Shown: positions 53,685 through 61,669 of the stretch, in pieces
Numbering within the stretch: position 1 is the stretch's first letter
Layout of the letters: the number at the start of each line of letters is the position of its first letter
NCBI GenBank assembly: GCA_016177735.1
Contig: JACOUS010000003.1
Span: 62,001 to 126,000 of the forward strand
From: Ignavibacteriales bacterium
GTDB taxonomy: Bacteria; Bacteroidota; Ignavibacteria; Ignavibacteriales; Melioribacteraceae
DNA length: 64,000 nt
Reading direction: 5' to 3'
Translations under genes and position numbers: made by a program
The notes under the pieces: model-generated
Told to the model about the DNA's origin: nothing
Seen by the model: the letters and a program-made list of their open reading frames with translations, nothing else
Databases searched by the model: none

Positions 53685-54380
53685 TTTTTTTTCTCCGTTT
53701 GTATTTATTGAAAATTGACTCACTTCTGGCTTTCCCGTTTCCGCCTTCTCGAATATTGTTGGTGCGTTCCCCGTCTCGTCAATATCCCATTCAGGGAATA
53801 ACTCGTCTGCTTCTTCTTTACCAAACTTTTCGATCCATTTGTTTTTTAGATTTCTAAAAATGTTTTTGATGTTGCGGAACGGCCATTGTGATACTTCGTA
53901 CTTTTCAAACTCGTATTTGTCATCTTCAATTGCAGCAAAGTGGTTTTCGATCTCTGGCAGCGATAATTGCAGATTTATATTTTTTGCACTGGGCTCTATA
54001 CTAAAACTGTAACTCCCGAGCCCATCAACAGCCGGCGCAATCTCTTTCGGTAAAAAGCCAATGTGGCTTAACGCAAGAGTATTTTCATCTATTGAAACAC
54101 TTCTCCCCGGAAGTTCACCGGCATTGACAGTATTCTTGAACTTCTCTTCTACTTTTTTTGGCAACGCAAATAAATATTTACCTATTCGTTTAAGCTCGCT
54201 TATCGTACCGAAACCAAGTTTATCATAATGCGGATGCTCAACTACGAATTGCGGCTCTTTCGATAGGTCAGTGTTTGCAATAATTTTATCGAGATCCCTT
54301 TCTTCAAACGTTACAAGCTTTCCGTTTTTCGCAGTGAATTTTCCTGTCTTCAGTATCGGCATCCATTTATAATTCTTCAC
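53199..54380 (-). CDS. Prohead protease fused to scaffold (Mu gpI-like)
   Basis: 393 residues. The N-terminal ~160 residues (TGKFTAKNGKLVTFEERDLD, VEHPHYDKLGFGTISELKRI, GRSVSIDENTLALSHIGFLP) have the Mu-I-type protease pattern, in which the catalytic residues sit around VEHP, GRSVS and LSHIGFL. The C-terminal ~160 residues are a helical scaffold (LSQIEPQLKAALEALQNENQ and LQTATQTISSAQLEK). An internal start with its own ribosome-binding site lies at 53684. First gene of the leftward late unit. Confidence 0.85.
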   Translation of the reverse strand: MKNYKWMPILKTGKFTAKNGKLVTFEERDLDKIIANTDLSKEPQFVVEHPHYDKLGFGTISELKRIGKYLFALPKKVEEKFKNTVNAGELPGRSVSIDENTLALSHIGFLPKEIAPAVDGLGSYSFSIEPSAKNINLQLSLPEIENHFAAIEDDKYEFEKYEVSQWPFRNIKNIFRNLKNKWIEKFGKEEADELFPEWDIDETGNAPTIFEKAETGKPEVSQFSINTNGEKKMKIDLSKFDLSQIEPQLKAALEALQNENQQLVTDLSSTKAELQTATQTISSAQLEKNKNEVLAFCESPEMKLKILPAEKEKVVNLLLAAQEKGTLEFSAAENPTIKIQFNAFDFLKGTLKQLPDKIEMSEFATTRNAGDHSLTEYQKVGAEIAAFVNPKKQ

Positions 54381-54531
54381 GTGATTTTCCTCTGCGTAAT
54401 TTCATTTTACATATGCAACTTACTGCGCGGCCCTATGGATACATTTTGAACCTTTCAAAATATTTCTGCCGATTCAATTATTAGTTTGTCATCATGAATT
54501 TTATTTCGTCGACTAACAACGCGAGGGTATA
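54381..54531. promoter_or_regulatory. Divergent late-promoter region
   Basis: The 151 bases between the two oppositely read late units must contain both late promoters. No clear consensus elements were recognised; the plus-strand gene has the ribosome-binding site GCGAGGG. AT-rich stretches with an imperfect symmetry (CATTTTGAACCTTTCAAAAT) occur near its middle. Confidence 0.5.
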
Positions 54532-54918
54532 ATGCTGCTTACATTATTATTCCATCTTATGACGGTGCTGCAAGTTGTACAAAGTGTTCCGCAAAAAACA
54601 ACCGAAAGTTATTTGCTTGAAACTGCTCTCACTAACGGGAGTATCGGTGCTATTCTGTTCGTGATTTGGTTTCTCACTTTCAAATTCACACAACGCCAAT
54701 TCGAGTTTGCACTTAAACAGAATCAAGACCAATTCGATAAAGCACTTAAACAAATTGAAATTCAGCATAGAGAGAATCTCGAGGAAAGCAGACGCACCAA
54801 CGATAAATTGTTTGAAGTGATACGTAAAGATGCGGAATATAAAGAAGTACTCGCCGGTGTTCTTACCGAAATGAAAAAAATTTTAATTGAACATCAAGAT
54901 ATGTATAGGAGAGGTTAG
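54532..54918 (+). CDS. Membrane-anchored coiled-coil phage protein
   Basis: 128 residues with one transmembrane helix (~34-52, GSIGAILFVIWFLTFKF) and a long charged helix with heptad repeats (QFEFALKQNQDQFDKALKQI). Mu-like phages carry a similar small TM/coiled-coil protein near the terminase genes; spanin-like or head-associated roles are both possible. First gene of the rightward unit. Confidence 0.55.
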   Translation: MLLTLLFHLMTVLQVVQSVPQKTTESYLLETALTNGSIGAILFVIWFLTFKFTQRQFEFALKQNQDQFDKALKQIEIQHRENLEESRRTNDKLFEVIRKDAEYKEVLAGVLTEMKKILIEHQDMYRRG

Positions 54919-54919
54919 C

Positions 54920-55171
54920 ATGTTTGAACGTGAACAAGCCATCGGAAGATTTGAGATACTCAAAAAACAAATCTACGAGCTCGGCATAAAGGCTCAGTCT
55001 CTTGTAAAAGATATTCATGAGGAGGTTGAATCCTTTCTCTCGGATAAAGACTTCACCACCATGGATTTTGTGAAAGTCGAAACGCTTGCAAAAGAATTGC
55101 AATCATTACAGATCGACTACAAAGAGAAAGCCGGGAAGATGGAACAGATAAAATCAACCTATAATCTTTAA
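54920..55171 (+). CDS. Small helical phage protein before terminase small subunit
   Basis: Start at ATG 54920 after AGGAGAGG (an earlier in-frame ATG lies inside the previous gene). 83 residues, all helical (IGRFEILKKQIYELGIKAQS, VETLAKELQSLQIDYKEKAG). Starts one base after the previous stop. No family recognised. Confidence 0.58.
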   Translation: MFEREQAIGRFEILKKQIYELGIKAQSLVKDIHEEVESFLSDKDFTTMDFVKVETLAKELQSLQIDYKEKAGKMEQIKSTYNL

Positions 55172-55183
55172 CGTGAGGGCTGA

Positions 55184-55582
55184 ATGCGCGACCCGGCGGT
55201 AAGAGAAAAAGCTAAAGAACTTTTTGTTGAGAATGGTTTCAGTATGGATACGATCCTAACTCTTCTTGATGGCGAGGTATCCAGAAAGACACTTTATAAT
55301 TGGAGGGAACAAGATGGCTGGGGTGAGCTGAGAATTTCACGCGCACAAAGACAGCAGAACCGAAGGCAAAGATTGGAAGCACTGCTCGATAAATTAATGG
55401 ACGAAGCAGAGACCGCCACAAATCCTCGGTTGATTTTTTCAATTGGCAAAATTATAGCGGCTTTGAAATCTATATCGACATTTGAATTCACAGAAGAGAA
55501 ACAAGAAAAGGAGACAACTATTAAAAAAGGATTTACAAAAGATAATCTTGAACTTCTGGAAAAGGAACTTGGCGTTTTGTAG
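55184..55582 (+). CDS. Terminase small subunit-like protein (Mu gp27-type)
   Basis: 132 residues with an N-terminal helix-turn-helix (KAKELFVENGFSMDTILTLL, DGEVSRKTLYNWREQDGW), then a helical dimerisation segment, then a polar end. Position ahead of the large subunit and the HTH match small terminases, which recognise the packaging site. A GAGGG ribosome-binding site precedes the ATG. Confidence 0.68.
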   Translation: MRDPAVREKAKELFVENGFSMDTILTLLDGEVSRKTLYNWREQDGWGELRISRAQRQQNRRQRLEALLDKLMDEAETATNPRLIFSIGKIIAALKSISTFEFTEEKQEKETTIKKGFTKDNLELLEKELGVL

Positions 55583-55600
55583 CTGTCCACTCTTTCTGAT

Positions 55601-55621
55601 TAGGAGGGTAGGGGTAAGGTC
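55601..55621. repeat. Repeat family GAGGGTGAGGTC, degenerate copy
   Basis: TAGGAGGGTAGGGGTAAGGT and following C, just after the small terminase stop; related to copies at 46555, 61628 and 62256. Confidence 0.5.
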
Positions 55622-55809
55622 AAAACGCTCATAAATCGCTTGTACGGCGCGGCATCCTCCAGAAAAAGTACTTTCCACGCCGAAGGTTATTAATCGCTAT
55701 TAAACACGTTTCTGCTAAAATTAAACGCACCATGAACAACAGTTTAGGAATATCCGCTTTGGAACACACGGGAAACAGAAAATATTCTTATTCACAATTC
55801 GGAGTTAAA

Positions 55810-56559
55810 ATGGATTCACTTATTTCCTGGGTGGGCGGCAAAAAACAATTAAGAGAAAAAATAGCAAGCCACATACCTCCTAACATAAACACTTACGTAG
55901 AAGCCTTCGGCGGCGCCGGCTGGTTACTATTCTATAAAAATCGCTGGGCAGAAGTGGAAGTTTACAATGATAAAGACCGGCGGCTTGTTAATCTTTTTAG
56001 AATTGCAAAGTATCATCCGGAGGCTCTCAAAAAAGAAATGGAGTTTAATCTTCATTCGAGAGAAATGTTCAAGGATTTTAGATTACAGGAAGGTCTCACC
56101 GATGTTCAGAGAGCCGCACGCTTTTTCTATTTAATAAAAAGATCGTTCGGCGCAAAGGGAATGCATTTCGGTACATCTGCAAAATCCAACTCTGCCAAAT
56201 CGAATGAAAATATCCTTGCATCGATAATGAATGTTGCTAAGCGGCTCGATAGAGTGACAATCGAAAATCTCGACTATAAAGATATTTTCAAAATCTACGA
56301 TACGGAAGAAACTTTTTTCTTCCTCGATCCTCCATACCGCTACGGACAACAGTACGAAGTCGGCAGAATGAACTACGAAGAATTTCTCTGTAATCTCACA
56401 AAACTCAAAGGGAAATTTTTGCTCACTATTGATGACTGCAAAGAAAATGTCGAGATGTTCAAGCAGTTCAATATAAAAAAAGTATCGCGCGCTAACGGAA
56501 TAAACAGGAAACGGATTGTAAACAACCGCTTCAAAGAATTATTTGTGATGAATTATTAA
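55810..56559 (+). CDS. DNA adenine methylase (Dam/D12 class)
   Basis: Start at ATG 55810 directly after GGAG; an upstream ATG at 55732 would add a tail that is not conserved. 249 residues: ISWVGGKKQLREKIASHIPP (motif X), VEAFGGAGWLLFYK (SAM-binding motif I), FFFLDPPYRYGQQY (catalytic DPPY). Type D12 methylases methylate adenine at N6, mostly in GATC-like sites. Inside a late operon it probably protects the phage genome at packaging time. Confidence 0.88.
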   Translation: MDSLISWVGGKKQLREKIASHIPPNINTYVEAFGGAGWLLFYKNRWAEVEVYNDKDRRLVNLFRIAKYHPEALKKEMEFNLHSREMFKDFRLQEGLTDVQRAARFFYLIKRSFGAKGMHFGTSAKSNSAKSNENILASIMNVAKRLDRVTIENLDYKDIFKIYDTEETFFFLDPPYRYGQQYEVGRMNYEEFLCNLTKLKGKFLLTIDDCKENVEMFKQFNIKKVSRANGINRKRIVNNRFKELFVMNY

Positions 56560-56560
56560 T

Positions 56561-56587
56561 TGTAGAGACGCATCGCTGATGCGTCTC
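56561..56587. repeat. GTAGAGACG-family hairpin overlapping an alternative terminase start
   Basis: GTAGAGACGCATC, loop GCT, then GATGCGTCTC: ten perfect pairs (56565-56574 with 56578-56587). It belongs to the same family as 20293-20320 and contains an in-frame ATG for the following gene. Confidence 0.75.
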
Positions 56588-56602
56588 CGTTTAAAACAAA
56601 AC

Positions 56603-57964
56603 ATGGCTAAAATAACTTTTCTACCATATCAAAAAAAATGGATTACCAACTCTGCTCAATTTGCTTTGTGCGAAAAGAGCAGACGGGTTGGTATTACCTA
56701 TGCAGAAGCTTATCGTGTTACTCGTGATCTATCTACCAAAAATGTTAAAAACAATAAAGTTTGGTTTTCATCTGCGGATCTATCTGCCTCCGAAGAGTTT
56801 ATTGATTATGTAGGTTTCTTCGCAAAGTATCTTAAGACTGCAGCTAAATATATTGGCGAAGTCATAATTGATAAAGACGATGATATTACTGCACACCGGG
56901 TACGCTTCAGCAATGGAGGCGAATGTAATGCCATATCGTCAAACCCGACTCGTTTCCGTTCAAAAGGAGGGGATGTTATTCTCGATGAATTTGCACACCA
57001 CCGCGACCAAGAAAAAATGTTTACAGCATCCAAGCCATCAGCAATGTGGGGTAACCGCGTTAGAATAATTTCTACTCACAATGGAGATGATTCCTTTTTC
57101 AATAGCCTTGTGGCAGAAACGAAAAAAGGCGCAGAAGGAACAATGAAAAATTGGACTCCATTCAGAATTACAATTGAAGATGCTATTAAAGACGGGTTAG
57201 TAAATACTATACTTGGTCATAAAGCAACCAAAGAAGATATAAAACATTTTATGGAAGATGCATTTGCCGGGATGACTCAAGAAGCCATTGATGAAGAGTT
57301 CTACTGTCTGCCGCGTTCAAGTTCTAACTCACATTTATTACCATACGAATTAATTAACCCGATTGAACGCGATAACATTCTTGACGAGTTGCTCGCCGGC
57401 ATTGTTGGTGATATTTATGTTGGTGGTGATATAGGAAGAAAAAAAAATCCGTCTGTATTCTGGATTCTTGAAAGACTTGGTGAGTTGCTTTACACAAGGA
57501 AAATTATTGCTCTAAAAAATGTTCCTTACAGTGAGCAAAGAAAAATTCTGTACGATGTTCTATCTCATAAAAATTTCAGACGTGCTTGTATAGATGCAAC
57601 CGGTATTGGTAACCAACTTGCAGAAGAAGCGCAAGATGCATTTGGGAAACTGCGAGTAGAACCGGTGATGTTCACTCCAAAAGTAAAAGAGGAATTAGCA
57701 TCCCACACTTACGTGATGGTTGAAGGGAAAAAAGTTCTGATCCCTCGTGATAAAACTATTCGAGAAGATTTGTATTCTGTCCGAGCCGTTACAACATCTG
57801 CCGGTAATGTTCGTTATGAAGCAGATCAATCAAAAGACGGCGGGCATGCAGATTACTTCTTCGGGCTTGCACTCGCACTCATGGCGGCTAAATCTTATTC
57901 AGGTCCGCTGATAATTACATCCGGCGCACGCAGACAAATGAATTCAATTTTACAAGGGTATTAA
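56603..57964 (+). CDS. Terminase large subunit (Mu gp28-like)
   Basis: Start taken at ATG 56603 (MAKITFLPYQKKWITN), because the earlier ATG at 56579 lies inside a hairpin repeat. 453 residues. ATPase part: LCEKSRRVGITYAEA (deviant Walker A) and GDVILDEFAHHRDQ (Walker B plus catalytic Glu), DDSFFNS coupling region. RNase H-like nuclease part: DIYVGGDIGRKKNPSVFWIL, RRACIDATGIGNQLAEEAQD and the Asp near KDGGHADYFFGLALAL. It cuts and pumps DNA into the prohead. Confidence 0.92.
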   Translation: MAKITFLPYQKKWITNSAQFALCEKSRRVGITYAEAYRVTRDLSTKNVKNNKVWFSSADLSASEEFIDYVGFFAKYLKTAAKYIGEVIIDKDDDITAHRVRFSNGGECNAISSNPTRFRSKGGDVILDEFAHHRDQEKMFTASKPSAMWGNRVRIISTHNGDDSFFNSLVAETKKGAEGTMKNWTPFRITIEDAIKDGLVNTILGHKATKEDIKHFMEDAFAGMTQEAIDEEFYCLPRSSSNSHLLPYELINPIERDNILDELLAGIVGDIYVGGDIGRKKNPSVFWILERLGELLYTRKIIALKNVPYSEQRKILYDVLSHKNFRRACIDATGIGNQLAEEAQDAFGKLRVEPVMFTPKVKEELASHTYVMVEGKKVLIPRDKTIREDLYSVRAVTTSAGNVRYEADQSKDGGHADYFFGLALALMAAKSYSGPLIITSGARRQMNSILQGY

Positions 57965-57969
57965 AATGT

Positions 57970-58012
57970 TTTCAGTCGTACTTCGTAAATCGTACTTCGT
58001 ACTTTCGCAGAG
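57970..58012. repeat. Word-like intergenic repeat (CGTACTTCG words)
   Basis: AGTCGTACTTCGTAAATCGT then ACTTCGTACTTTCGCAGAGG: CGTACTTCG repeated with small changes between the terminase and portal genes. Confidence 0.65.
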
Positions 58013-58018
58013 GCTTTT

Positions 58019-59650
58019 ATGGGTGTAAAAGGTTTATATGTAAATCCAACAACATTTGTTCCGCTTAATCAAATCAGCGAGAACTTATCAAGTGAAATTG
58101 CGACACGCCAATTTGCACTTGGCGGTTATACCGGCTTCTTCAATTATCTGCCGGACCCTGACCCGATCTTGCGCAAACTTGGTCAAGATCAATCTATCTA
58201 TAAAGATTTGCGAAGCGATGAACAAGTCGGCGCATTGATGGCGCGCAGAAAAAACTTAACAAAAAGTTTGGATTGGGATATTGAACAAGGAGACGCCGGC
58301 GAAAAAGAATTTCAGTTATGCAAACGTTCACTGCAAATTCTTGCCGATAGAAAAAACAAAGTGAAGGATATTATCTCCCAATCTCTCAATCCGATTTTTT
58401 TCGGTTACTCAGTTTTTGAAGTTGTATGGGATCAAATCGATGGCGCTTGGCTCCCGGTGAAGATACAAGAAAAACCGCGCGAATGGTTTCTATTCGATAC
58501 CGAAAACACGCTCCGCTTCCGCACTCAATTCGACTGGAATGGTGTACCGGTTGTTGGCGAAACAGCAGATCAAAAATATTCTTATAAATTTATTTTGCTT
58601 CAGAACGAACCTGAGTACGATAATCCTTACGGTGACAAAGCATTGGCAAGATGTTTCTGGCCGGTTACATTCAAACGCGGCGGCATAAGATTCTTTTCTG
58701 TCTTTATAGAAAAGTATGGAATGCCTTTCATATTTGGGAAACTTCCGCGCGGTGCTAAACCGGAAGACCATTATGACCTTGCAAACAAGCTGTCAAATAT
58801 GATTCAAGATGCAATTGCGACCGGACCTGATGATTCATCAATAACTATCCTTGAAACAAAGTCATCTAATTCAGGTGACCTTCATGAAAAATATTTGCAA
58901 CGTTGCGACAATGCAATTGCCAAAGCGATCCTTACAAATGCGCTCTCGGTAGAGCGTCAAGGAACCGGTTCGTATGCCTCGGCTGAAACCGGCGCAGATA
59001 CTATCGAAGGTAATCTTTCCGAAGAGGATAGAGATTTTCCAACCGAACTTTTTAATCAGCTATTTAAATGGATCGTTGACGTCAATATCGGCAGCGGCTT
59101 ATATCCAACATTCAAACCGTTCGAACTCGAGAGCGTCAATCAAGAAAAATCCGAGCGCGATAAAAACCTGAAAGATGTCGGCATTCGCTTCACAAAAAAG
59201 TATTTTGTTGGCAATTACAATCTCGAAGAAGATGACTTCGATCTCTCAACGAACAGTGAGCCCGGACGAACACCGCTAATCAATCCGGCAGCCAATGTCC
59301 AGCATCCAGTGGTGAGCACTGCAGAACCATCACCAACTAAATTATCCGCCTTTAGAAAATTTGTTAACAACATCATAAACCGATTTGATTTTTCAGATAA
59401 CAATGAAAAACAAACTTTTGCAGAACAAATTACTTCAGCTATTCCCGAGAAGCTTCTTCAATTCGCGGCAGAAGAAACTTTACGCCCGGTTGTTGAGCTT
59501 GCAACAAAATCCAATAGCTATGATGACTTTAGAAATAAGCTCGCGGCTCAATTTCCAAACATGCCGACAGATCAATTCAAAAGTATGCTGACAAAAGTAT
59601 TATTTATCGCTGAGTTAGAAGGAAGATTTGATGCTCAATCTAAAAAGTAA
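58019..59650 (+). CDS. Portal protein (DUF935, Mu gp29-like)
   Basis: 543 residues. LPDPDPILRKLGQDQSIYKD, DEQVGALMARRKNLTKSLDW, FSVFIEKYGMPFIFGKLPRG and TGSYASAETGADTIEGNLSE are characteristic of the DUF935 family, the dodecameric portal of Mu-like phages. The C-terminal ~120 residues (from ~430) are extended and likely flexible. It follows the terminase and precedes the MuF gene, as in Mu. Confidence 0.93.
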   Translation: MGVKGLYVNPTTFVPLNQISENLSSEIATRQFALGGYTGFFNYLPDPDPILRKLGQDQSIYKDLRSDEQVGALMARRKNLTKSLDWDIEQGDAGEKEFQLCKRSLQILADRKNKVKDIISQSLNPIFFGYSVFEVVWDQIDGAWLPVKIQEKPREWFLFDTENTLRFRTQFDWNGVPVVGETADQKYSYKFILLQNEPEYDNPYGDKALARCFWPVTFKRGGIRFFSVFIEKYGMPFIFGKLPRGAKPEDHYDLANKLSNMIQDAIATGPDDSSITILETKSSNSGDLHEKYLQRCDNAIAKAILTNALSVERQGTGSYASAETGADTIEGNLSEEDRDFPTELFNQLFKWIVDVNIGSGLYPTFKPFELESVNQEKSERDKNLKDVGIRFTKKYFVGNYNLEEDDFDLSTNSEPGRTPLINPAANVQHPVVSTAEPSPTKLSAFRKFVNNIINRFDFSDNNEKQTFAEQITSAIPEKLLQFAAEETLRPVVELATKSNSYDDFRNKLAAQFPNMPTDQFKSMLTKVLFIAELEGRFDAQSKK

Positions 59651-59690
59651 CAGATAACTTTCAACTTGTTGACTTTCAACAAAAACAACG
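59650..59690. repeat. Word-like intergenic repeat (AACTTTCAAC words)
   Basis: CAGATAACTTTCAACTTG then TTGACTTTCAACAAAAAC; it provides the TTG codon that makes the downstream frame appear longer than the methylase. Confidence 0.5.
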
Positions 59691-59737
59691 CTTTAAACCA
59701 CATGGCAAAAGATATAATCACTATACTGGTACTCTTA

Positions 59738-60148
59738 ATGTCGATAAATAAAATCTATTGTAGCGATGCCGTGCAGTTTATGAACAAACTTCCCGACAAT
59801 TTTATTGATCTCACAATTACATCTCCGCCTTACGATAATCTCAGAGATTATAAAGGGTTCCATTTTGATTTTGAGAACATTGCAAAACAACTTTGGTTCT
59901 ATAAAGTTGGTTACATGCATAGCTCAAAGAATAAAATTGCTTTTGAACATCCCGCAATCTTCCATGAACAACTCGCGGCGGACCATATTCAAAGTTGGAG
60001 TAACGAAGATGATTTGATTTTCGATCCTTTGTGCGGCAGCGGGACTACAATCGTTCAAGCTAAAAAACTGAACAGAAACTTTCTCGGCTGCGATATAAGT
60101 AAAGAATACGTATCACTCGCTAAACAAAGATTAAGAGCCGTTGAATAA
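59738..60148 (+). CDS. DNA methyltransferase with an internal deletion
   Basis: The natural N terminus is probably MSINKIYCSDAVQFMNKLPD at 59738; ATG 59702 and TTG 59666 are also in frame. 136 residues. It has the catalytic TSPPYDNLRDY, then IAKQLW, and then jumps directly to FYKVGYMHSSKNKIAFEHPA and DPLCGSGTTIVQAKKLNR (SAM-binding motif I). In related N4-cytosine/N6-adenine methylases about 90-110 residues containing the middle motifs separate these parts, so the gene has lost an in-frame central block. Probably inactive, or it works with a partner. Confidence 0.7.
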   Translation: MSINKIYCSDAVQFMNKLPDNFIDLTITSPPYDNLRDYKGFHFDFENIAKQLWFYKVGYMHSSKNKIAFEHPAIFHEQLAADHIQSWSNEDDLIFDPLCGSGTTIVQAKKLNRNFLGCDISKEYVSLAKQRLRAVE

Positions 60149-60152
60149 AATC

Positions 60153-60190
60153 TTATAATCTCCAACTTGGAACCTGGAACTTAAAACCGG
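60153..60190. repeat. Word-like intergenic repeat (CCAACTTGGAACCTGGAAC words)
   Basis: TAATCTCCAACTTGGAACCT then GGAACTTAAAACCGG lies between the methylase and MuF genes. Confidence 0.55.
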
Positions 60191-60191
60191 C

Positions 60192-61448
60192 ATGGATACA
60201 CAATCGCTCAAATATTTATTGACACTTCCTCCCGAACAAATCGTTCGCTGGTATCAATCTAAAGGTTATGCCTTCAGCTGGAACTGGCAAGATGTTTGGC
60301 AAGAAGCTCATGCAAAATCTTTTACCGTTGCGAAAGCTATGCGTCTCGATATTCTGCAAGAGATAAAAGAAGAAGTTGACAAAATATTTTCTCAAGGGAT
60401 TACTTATGAACAGTTTAAAAAAGATTTGGAGCCGATCTTAAAACATCTCGGCTGGTGGGGCAAAGTAAAAGCATCCGATGTACCCGGTTATGGTACGGCT
60501 TCCGGCATCGATCCAAATAAGATTGTTCAACTCGGCTCGCCGTATCGATTGAAAACAATTTACCAAACAAACGCCAACGTTGCTTACTCTGCCGGTCGAT
60601 ACAAAATGATGATTCAAAATGTCAACGAGCGGCCGTACTGGCTCTATCATCAAATCGACCGAAAGAACAAAAGGAAAATACACTCGCGTTATGCCGGCAA
60701 AGTTTTTATATGGAACGATCCTATTTGGGATATGATATTTCCTCCCAACGGATTTGGATGCGGATGCTGGGTCGAAGCACTGACTAAAGAAGAAGTTCAA
60801 TCACGCGGTTTGAAAGTTTGGAAAGGAAGTGATGTGATAATTGATGTTGCCGAAGGATGGGAATATAATCCGGGTAAAACTGCACTCTGGGATACAAACG
60901 GAAGTTTGCCTCCGTGTTCATCGACAATAAATTTTTCTTCATCAGACGAGAAAAAATGCATAAAGATTATTTCTACAAAGATATGGAAAGATTTTAATCG
61001 TCCTGATATTAGAAATCTTCCGCAAGAATATTTTCAACCAGCACCATTGCTTTTAGAGCCGGGGCACGATAAGGAGGAAGCGTTACGGATTATAATCTCT
61101 GCGCTCGGTATTTCAAACGAGAAAAAAATCCTCTCTGTCAAAACACCGATTGAGACTGTACTAATCAAACAAGATTATCTTTCTCATCTCGTTGAAAAAC
61201 GTCTTGATCAGAGAGAACGATTTGCTAACTTCATCATTCCTACGCTTAAAAATCCGTTTGAAATTTATTTGACGGAATATGAGGACGGCTTTAGGAGACA
61301 ATATATTGGTTTATTCGAAAGCAAATACAACATATTGACTGTTGCAAGGTTTAATGATGACGGCTCTTTACTTTTCTGGAATATGATGCATGCAGACAAA
61401 ACAAAAATGAATAAAAATAGGATTGGTGAGTTAATATGGTACAAATAA
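60192..61448 (+). CDS. MuF-family head protein with C-terminal PBECR2-like nuclease domain
   Basis: 418 residues. The MuF part (~1-260) has SLKYLLTLPPEQIVRWYQSK, PYRLKTIYQTNANVAYSAGR, RPYWLYHQIDRKNKRKIHSR and the Cys motif PPNGFGCGCWVEALTKEE, typical of Mu F/SPP1 gp7. From ~270 a separate domain begins with RNLPQEYFQPAPLLLEPGHD, followed by ILSVKTPIETVLIKQDYLSH, RERFANFIIPTLKNPFEIYL, GFRRQYIGLFE and YNILTVARFNDDGSLLFWNM. This matches the PBECR2 (phage barnase-EndoU-colicin-RelE-like) domain of MuF polymorphic toxins. Such toxins are thought to enter the host with the DNA. Confidence 0.87.
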   Translation: MDTQSLKYLLTLPPEQIVRWYQSKGYAFSWNWQDVWQEAHAKSFTVAKAMRLDILQEIKEEVDKIFSQGITYEQFKKDLEPILKHLGWWGKVKASDVPGYGTASGIDPNKIVQLGSPYRLKTIYQTNANVAYSAGRYKMMIQNVNERPYWLYHQIDRKNKRKIHSRYAGKVFIWNDPIWDMIFPPNGFGCGCWVEALTKEEVQSRGLKVWKGSDVIIDVAEGWEYNPGKTALWDTNGSLPPCSSTINFSSSDEKKCIKIISTKIWKDFNRPDIRNLPQEYFQPAPLLLEPGHDKEEALRIIISALGISNEKKILSVKTPIETVLIKQDYLSHLVEKRLDQRERFANFIIPTLKNPFEIYLTEYEDGFRRQYIGLFESKYNILTVARFNDDGSLLFWNMMHADKTKMNKNRIGELIWYK

Positions 61449-61450
61449 AA

Positions 61451-61486
61451 AATGCTCTCCCGTTTTTACGAGAGAGCAATTTTTTT
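61451..61486 (+). terminator. Rho-independent terminator after MuF gene
   Basis: TGCTCTC, loop CCGTTTTTACGA, GAGAGCA, then ATTTTTT. Preceded by an A-run. It should end or reduce the rightward transcript before gpG. Confidence 0.85.
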
Positions 61487-61627
61487 GAAGCGTCTCTCCT
61501 ACAGCACGATTGGACATTGCGTAGGAACTTCCACCAACTTTAGCTCCCAATAGCAGTTGGCTTCTCGACTTCGGTACAAATGTATAAAAGCGGTCTAATA
61601 AATGCAACTTCTTCATACAAAACGCTT
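61487..61627. other. Repeat-derived spacer between MuF and gpG
   Basis: No ORF. It contains GCGTCTCTCCTAC, reminiscent of the GTAGAGACG family, and a weak stem CCAACTTTAGCTCCC/CAGTTGG. With the terminator before it and the GAGGGTGAGGTC repeat after it, the whole 220-base gap consists of short repeats. Confidence 0.4.
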
Positions 61628-61667
61628 CCTCTTCTCCTTGGTAGGGAGAGGGATCGAGGGTGAGGTC
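61628..61667 (+). repeat. Repeat family GAGGGTGAGGTC supplying a ribosome-binding site
   Basis: CCTCTTCTCCTTGGTAGG then GAGAGGGATCGAGGGTGAGG and TC. The final GAGG (61662-61665) is four bases before the ATG of the gpG gene, so the repeat provides its ribosome-binding site. Inverted CCTCT/AGAGGG ends can fold into a hairpin. Confidence 0.7.
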
Positions 61668-61669
61668 AA

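Noticed and set aside
56579-56602. ATG at 56579 as terminase start
   Set aside because: It lies inside the right arm of a hairpin repeat; the ATG at 56603 gives the expected N terminus.
47215-60190. Word-like repeats as a CRISPR array
   Set aside because: Units are short, degenerate and lack unique spacers of constant length; no cas genes are present.
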